Assembly (NCBI RefSeq): GCF_026241105.1
Contig: NZ_JAPFFT010000013.1
Coordinates: 1-64,000, forward strand
DNA from: Arthrobacter rhizophilus
GTDB taxonomy: Bacteria; Actinomycetota; Actinomycetes; Actinomycetales; Micrococcaceae
Length of the DNA: 64,000 nt
Reading direction: 5' to 3'
Positions within the stretch are counted from its first letter, which is position 1. Each line of letters opens with the position of its first letter. A program made the translations under genes and the position numbers. This document shows, piece by piece, positions 59,281 through 64,000 of this stretch. The notes below the pieces were generated by a model. It made no database searches, was not told the origin of the DNA, and saw nothing but the letters and a program-made list of their open reading frames with translations.

Positions 59281-62200
59281 ATGACGTATTACCCCAAGGC
59301 CTCCGCAGCACTGTCCGGCACAGCTTTGTCCGGCGCCGCAACAGGAGTGTCCGCCTCCGTGAAGTTCCCGGAGATCGAAGAGCGCATCCTCAAGTACTGG
59401 GATGAAGACGGCACCTTCCAAGCCAGCATCGACCAGCGCAGCGCTGATCTTCCCGGCGGGCACCCTGGCAGCAACGAGTTCGTCTTCTATGACGGCCCTC
59501 CCTTCGCCAACGGCCTGCCCCACTACGGCCACCTCCTGACCGGTTACGCCAAGGACCTGGTGGGCCGGTACCAGACCCAGCGGGGCAAGCGCGTCGAGCG
59601 ACGCTTCGGCTGGGATACGCACGGCCTTCCCGCTGAGCTCGAAGCCATGAAGCAACTGGGCATGACCGATAAGACCCAGATCGAAGCCATGGGCATCGAC
59701 AAGTTCAACGACGCCTGCCGCGCCTCCGTCATGAAGTACGCGGACGAGTGGAAGAGCTACGTCACGCGCCAGGCCCGCTGGGTGGACTTCGACAACGACT
59801 ACAAGACACTCAACGTCGAATACATGGAGTCGGTCCTCTGGGCCTTCAAACAGCTCCACGAGAAGGGCCTCACCTACAACGGCTACCGGGTCCTGCCGTA
59901 CTGCTGGAAGGACGAGACCCCGCTGTCCAACCATGAGCTGCGCATGGATGACGATGTCTACAAAAACCGCCAGGACCAGACCGTCACCGTGACTTTCCCC
60001 ATCAAGGCCGGGGAGTCGGACCTCTCCAAGTCCCTTGAGGGTGTGCAGGCGCTCGCCTGGACCACCACCCCCTGGACACTGCCCACCAACCTGGCGCTCG
60101 CCGTCGGGCCCGACATCTCCTACGCGGTGGTTCCGGCCGGTCCGAACGGCATCAAGGCCGCCTCCCCGGAGGCCCCGGTGACGGGCAGCTTCCTGCTGGC
60201 CGCCGATCTCCTCGGCACCTACGCCAAGGATCTCGGGTACGACGACGGTGCTGCCGCGGCCGCCGCCATCACCGCCAGTTACACCGGCTCCCAGTTGGCC
60301 GGCCTGGAATACGAACCGCTTTGGGATTACTTCTCCGACGTCGAAAAGTACGGTACGCAGAACGGCTGGCGGTTCCTCGTAGCGGACTACGTCACCACCA
60401 CGGACGGTACGGGCATCGTCCACCAGGCCCCGGCCTATGGTGAAGACGACCAGAAAGTCTGTGAGGACGCCGGTATCCCCGTGGTGCTTTCCGTTGACGA
60501 GGGCGCCAAGTTCCTCCACCTGTTCGCGCACGGGCCCCTTGCCGAGATCTCCGGGCTGCAGGTCTTCGATGCCAACAAGCCCATCACGCAGGCCCTCCGC
60601 TCCGGCGGACGCTTGGTTCGCCAGGCCAGCTACGAGCACAGCTACCCGCACTGCTGGCGCTGCCGCAACCCCTTGATCTACCGTGCCGTGTCCTCCTGGT
60701 ACGTGGAGGTCACCAAGTTCAAGGATCGGATGTCCGAGCTGAACCAGGAGATCAACTGGATCCCTGGCAACGTCAAGGACGGACAGTTCGGAAAATGGTT
60801 GGCCAACGCCCGCGACTGGTCCATCAGCCGCAACCGTTACTGGGGCTCGCCCATCCCGGTGTGGCAGTCCGACGACCCCGAGTACCCGCGCACCGACGTC
60901 TACGGCTCCCTCGCCGAGATGGAAGCCGATTTCGGGCGCCTGCCGGTGAACAACGACGGCCAAGTTGACTTGCACCGCCCGTTCATCGACGAACTCACCA
61001 GGCCCAACCCGGACGATCCGCGCTCTCCGGAAGAGGGTCAGTCCACCATGCGCCGCGTCGAGGACGTCCTCGACGTCTGGTTCGATTCCGGCTCCATGCC
61101 CTACGGCCAGGTGCACTATCCGTTCCAGAACGAAGAATGGTTCGAGACCCACAACCCTGCAGACTTCATCGTCGAGTACATCGGGCAGACGCGCGGCTGG
61201 TTCTACATGCTGCACATCCTGTCCACGGCACTCTTCGACCGGCCCGCTTTCCGCAACGTGATCAGCCATGGCATCGTCCTGGGCTCGGACGGGCAGAAGA
61301 TGTCCAAGAGCCTGCGCAACTACCCGGACGTCTCCGAGGTCCTGGACCGCGACGGCTCCGACGCCATGCGCTGGTTCCTGATGTCCAGCCCCATCCTGCG
61401 CGGCGGCAACCTCGTGGTCACCGAGCAGGGAATCCGCGACGGCGTCCGCCAGGTCATCCTGCCGCTATGGAACGTGTACAGCTTCTTCACTCTGTACACG
61501 AACGCCTCCCATGGTGGCGCCGGCTACGACGCCAAACTGCGCTACGACGGTTACACCGACACTCTGGACCAGTACTTGCTGGCAAACACCGGCGACCTCG
61601 TCCGCAACATCACCTCCAGCCTGGACGAATACGACATTTCCGGCGCCTGCGATGAACTTCGCAGCTACCTGGACATGCTCACCAACTGGTACGTGCGCCG
61701 CAGCCGCCAGCGCTTCTTCGACGAGAACGCCGACGCTTTTGACGCCCTCTACACGGCGCTCGAAGCCGTCTGCCGCGTCTCTGCATCGCTGCTTCCCCTG
61801 GTTTCCGAGGAGATCTGGCGGGGCTTGACCGGCGGCCGCTCCGTGCACTTGGCGGATTGGCCCGAGGCCGCGCTGTTCCCCGCAAACCCGGATCTCGTGG
61901 AAGCCATGGACCGCGTCCAGCAGATCTGCTCCGCCGGTTCCAGCCTGCGCAAGGCCGCCAACCTCCGCGTTCGCCTGCCGCTGCGGGAACTCACGGTGGT
62001 GGCACCCGGTGCGGATGCGCTGGAGGGCTTCGCCGCCGTCGTCGCGGATGAACTGAACCTGCGTTCCGTCCGGCTCCTGGACGCCGCTACGGCGTCGCCG
62101 GAGGAATTCGGCATCGAGCAGAAACTCGTGGTCAATGCCCGCGCGGCAGGTCCACGCCTGGGCAAGAACGTCCAGCAGGCCATCAAAGGCTCCAAGTCGG

Positions 62201-62613
62201 GCGACTGGTCGGTTTCCGATGCAGGAGTGGTCACGGCAGGCGGCCTTGAACTGGAACCGCTGGAGTACACGCTGGAAACCGTCGTCGCGGAATCTGCTGA
62301 CGGATCCTCCGCGGCCGTGGCTGTCCTCCCCGGTGGTGGCTTCGTGGTCCTGAACACCGAGGTCACCCCGGAACTTGCTGCCGAAGGCCTGGCGCGCGAC
62401 ATGGTCCGTGCCATCCAGCAGGCCCGCAAGGACGCTGGACTCAACGTCAGCGACCGCATCCACACCACCGTGCTGGCTGTCCACGACGTTGTTGACGCGC
62501 TTCGCGCCAATGAAGAGCTGGTCAAGACCGAAACCCTGTCCCTCAAGCTCGACCCCGTCGTCTCCGGCGACGCCGTCGAGCCGCAGATCACCGTTACAAA
62601 GATCGAGGCCTAG
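59281..62613 (+). CDS. ileS: Isoleucyl-tRNA synthetase
   Basis: A 1110-residue class Ia synthetase of the long (eukaryote-like, often mupirocin-insensitive) IleS2 type. Motifs are [21 protein letters not shown] (HIGH region), [11 protein letters not shown], the editing-domain [17 protein letters not shown], and [12 protein letters not shown] long C-terminal region follows without a clear zinc finger. ATG 59281 is preferred to GTG 59251 because the AGGA sequestered by the T-box hairpin lies eight bases before it. Regulated by the T-box. folC follows three bases after the stop. Confidence 0.95.
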   Translation: MTYYPKASAALSGTALSGAATGVSASVKFPEIEERILKYWDEDGTFQASIDQRSADLPGGHPGSNEFVFYDGPPFANGLPHYGHLLTGYAKDLVGRYQTQRGKRVERRFGWDTHGLPAELEAMKQLGMTDKTQIEAMGIDKFNDACRASVMKYADEWKSYVTRQARWVDFDNDYKTLNVEYMESVLWAFKQLHEKGLTYNGYRVLPYCWKDETPLSNHELRMDDDVYKNRQDQTVTVTFPIKAGESDLSKSLEGVQALAWTTTPWTLPTNLALAVGPDISYAVVPAGPNGIKAASPEAPVTGSFLLAADLLGTYAKDLGYDDGAAAAAAITASYTGSQLAGLEYEPLWDYFSDVEKYGTQNGWRFLVADYVTTTDGTGIVHQAPAYGEDDQKVCEDAGIPVVLSVDEGAKFLHLFAHGPLAEISGLQVFDANKPITQALRSGGRLVRQASYEHSYPHCWRCRNPLIYRAVSSWYVEVTKFKDRMSELNQEINWIPGNVKDGQFGKWLANARDWSISRNRYWGSPIPVWQSDDPEYPRTDVYGSLAEMEADFGRLPVNNDGQVDLHRPFIDELTRPNPDDPRSPEEGQSTMRRVEDVLDVWFDSGSMPYGQVHYPFQNEEWFETHNPADFIVEYIGQTRGWFYMLHILSTALFDRPAFRNVISHGIVLGSDGQKMSKSLRNYPDVSEVLDRDGSDAMRWFLMSSPILRGGNLVVTEQGIRDGVRQVILPLWNVYSFFTLYTNASHGGAGYDAKLRYDGYTDTLDQYLLANTGDLVRNITSSLDEYDISGACDELRSYLDMLTNWYVRRSRQRFFDENADAFDALYTALEAVCRVSASLLPLVSEEIWRGLTGGRSVHLADWPEAALFPANPDLVEAMDRVQQICSAGSSLRKAANLRVRLPLRELTVVAPGADALEGFAAVVADELNLRSVRLLDAATASPEEFGIEQKLVVNARAAGPRLGKNVQQAIKGSKSGDWSVSDAGVVTAGGLELEPLEYTLETVVAESADGSSAAVAVLPGGGFVVLNTEVTPELAAEGLARDMVRAIQQARKDAGLNVSDRIHTTVLAVHDVVDALRANEELVKTETLSLKLDPVVSGDAVEPQITVTKIEA

Positions 62614-62616
62614 TAC

Positions 62617-63978
62617 ATGAGCGACGAATTCTCCGTAGAAAGCGTCTACGCCGAACTCCTGGGCCGCGCCCCGGAAAACAAGATGGAGCCGCGGCTGGCG
62701 CCGCTGTACCGGGCCATGGACGTGCTAGGGGAGCCTAACAAGGCGTTCCCCATCATCCACATCACGGGCACCAACGGCAAGACATCCACAGCCCGCATGA
62801 TCGAGGCTGGGCTTCGCGCCCATGGCTTGAGCACCGGCCGCTACACCAGTCCGCACCTGTCGAAGGTCACCGAACGCATCAGCATCGACGGCGAGCCGGT
62901 TTCGGATGAGACCTTCGTCCGGATCTGGGACGAGATCCGGCCTTACCTCGAGATCGTGGACAAGGAACTCGAGGCCGACGGCCAGCCCCGGCTCACGTAC
63001 TTCGAGTGCCTGACCATCCTGGGTTTCGCGATCTTCGCTGACCAGCCCGTCAATGTCGCTGTCATTGAGGTTGGCCTTGGTGGCATCACGGATGCCACCA
63101 ACGTGGGCGACGGCCAGGTTTCCGTGGTCACGCCGATTTCACTTGACCACACGGATCTCCTCGGCGACACCACCGAGGACATCGCCCGCGAGAAGGCCGG
63201 GATCATCAAGCCTGGCGGTTTCCTGGTCAGCGCGGCCCAGCCCGTGGACGCCGCGCAGGTGCTTTTGGAGAAGGCGCGCGAGGTTGGTGTGCCGTTCCGC
63301 TTCGAAGGCGTCGAATTCGGCGTGGAGTCCCGCAGCGTCGCCGTTGGAGGTCAAGTGCTGACCATCCAGGGTCTCGCGGGCCGCTATCAGGACCTGCTGC
63401 TGCCCTTGCACGGCGCCCACCAGGCTGAGAACGCCGCGGTCGCCGTCGCGGCCCTTGAGGCGTTCCTGGGGGGCGGCGAGAAGGAGCTCGACGGCGATGT
63501 CCTCCGCGAGGCTTTCGGCAACGTCACGTCGCCCGGCCGTCTTGAAGTGGTACGCACCGCTCCCACGATCATCGTGGACGCCGCGCACAACCCTGATGGC
63601 ATACGCGTCTCGGCCGAGGCAATTGAAGAGGCCTTCAGCTTCAGCAAGCTGGTGGTGGTCCTCGGAGTCCTCAAGGAAAAAGACGCGGAAGAAATCCTGC
63701 GGCAGCTCAAGGAATCCCTGGGTGGACTGGCAGAGGAGTTCTGCTTCACGCAGTCGAGCTCACCGCGGGCTATCCCGGCCGCGCAACTGGCCGATCTCGC
63801 CGTCGACCTTGGCTTCGGTGCGGACAACGTCCACATTGCCGAGAAGCTGGATGACGCGATCGAATGGGCTGTGGAACGCGCTGAAGCCAACGAAGACCTG
63901 GCCGGCGGGGTACTTGTCACTGGTTCCATCACCGTGGTGGCCGAAGCCCGCATGCTCCTCGGAAAGACTGGTGCCTAA
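62617..63978 (+). CDS. folC: Bifunctional folylpolyglutamate synthase/dihydrofolate synthase
   Basis: A 453-residue Mur-ligase-like enzyme adding glutamate to dihydropteroate and folates. The P-loop is HITGTNGKTSTARMIE, the metal-binding region TSPHLSKVTERISIDG, and EVGLGGITDATN supplies the family Glu. TPISLDHTDLLGDTTEDIAREKAGIIK contains the conserved carbamylated-lysine region, and DAAHNPDGI is the C-terminal signature. It begins three bases after ileS and is probably co-transcribed from the T-box promoter. Confidence 0.95.
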   Translation: MSDEFSVESVYAELLGRAPENKMEPRLAPLYRAMDVLGEPNKAFPIIHITGTNGKTSTARMIEAGLRAHGLSTGRYTSPHLSKVTERISIDGEPVSDETFVRIWDEIRPYLEIVDKELEADGQPRLTYFECLTILGFAIFADQPVNVAVIEVGLGGITDATNVGDGQVSVVTPISLDHTDLLGDTTEDIAREKAGIIKPGGFLVSAAQPVDAAQVLLEKAREVGVPFRFEGVEFGVESRSVAVGGQVLTIQGLAGRYQDLLLPLHGAHQAENAAVAVAALEAFLGGGEKELDGDVLREAFGNVTSPGRLEVVRTAPTIIVDAAHNPDGIRVSAEAIEEAFSFSKLVVVLGVLKEKDAEEILRQLKESLGGLAEEFCFTQSSSPRAIPAAQLADLAVDLGFGADNVHIAEKLDDAIEWAVERAEANEDLAGGVLVTGSITVVAEARMLLGKTGA

Positions 63979-63980
63979 GC

Positions 63981-64000
63981 ATGGCCAAACTCACGAAGGC
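63981..64000 (+). CDS. Start of a DUF4233-like membrane protein (runs off the window)
   Basis: Only MAKLTK is visible, starting two bases after folC. In related actinobacteria folC is followed by a small DUF4233 membrane protein with a similar basic N-terminus. The call depends on gene order. Confidence 0.45.

Noticed and set aside
59263..61269. A 668-codon minus-strand open frame
   Set aside because: It lies wholly antisense to ileS and looks like a GC-rich shadow (Val/Gly/Asp/His-rich). No start signal or domain supports it.

Overview
The window is about 64 kb of high-GC actinobacterial chromosome, most likely from Arthrobacter or a close relative in the Micrococcaceae (Paenarthrobacter, Pseudarthrobacter). 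The basis is gene content and order: aceE divergent from a DUF3052/AhpE pair, the trigger factor-clpP1-clpP2-clpX block, an ileS translational T-box followed by folC, a mycothiol-type DsbA-fold protein, actinobacterial lipomannan-type mannosyltransferases, and frequent GTG/TTG starts. No prophage, insertion sequence, CRISPR array or rRNA operon was seen. Five tRNA genes (Val-TAC, His-GTG, Arg-TCT, Gly-TCC, Pro-TGG) and the RNase P RNA gene are present.

Layout. 1-3.1 kb: the start of aceE, DUF3052, AhpE peroxiredoxin, a sirtuin, tRNA-Val and an isoprenylcysteine methyltransferase-like protein. 3.2-12.3 kb: a sugar-acid catabolic island with an IclR regulator, an MHS-family transporter, two NAD(P)-dependent hydroxyacid dehydrogenases, IdnO-like and IdnD-like enzymes, a GntR/FCD regulator and 6-phosphogluconate dehydrogenase. 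Together these would import idonate or a ketogluconate, convert it to gluconate and feed the pentose phosphate pathway; the gluconate kinase is not in the window. Three similar operator-like sites (TGTTCA-N6-TGA) precede the IclR gene, the transporter and the divergent dehydrogenases. 12.3-18.3 kb: a 59-bp tandem duplication, an SDR, cysE-cysK, msrA, a Nif3-like protein, a coiled-coil protein and yaaA. 18.4-21.4 kb: rnpB, then a TIR protein with a C-terminal CD225/dispanin-like membrane domain and an upstream double-SLATT membrane protein. This pair is the best candidate for a new defence or cell-suicide system. 21.5-26.8 kb: a glyceraldehyde-3-phosphate dehydrogenase with a long N-terminal extension, a membrane-anchored HNH nuclease, an acyltransferase, def, tRNA-His and orn.

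26.9-33.1 kb: four multi-membrane-span polyprenol-phosphate-sugar-dependent glycosyltransferases (two MptB-like, two GT87-like). 33.1-46.1 kb: AlkD-like repair protein, methionine aminopeptidase, an acetyltransferase, tRNA-Arg, a second-type SSB, a lipoprotein, EttA, TesB, an unrecognised protein, GlbO globin, an MscS channel, an epimerase gene remnant, OsmC, PepN and a DUF1648 protein. 46.2-54.1 kb: ribose-5-phosphate isomerase B, Nei-type glycosylase, two tRNAs, tig-clpP1-clpP2-clpX (chaperone and protease), a DsbA-fold protein and a second Fpg/Nei glycosylase. 54.5-64 kb: valS, DUF488, a methyltransferase, an SDR, the ileS T-box and ileS, folC, and the first codons of a DUF4233 protein.

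All functional names come from reading motifs and family resemblance by eye; no database search was possible.
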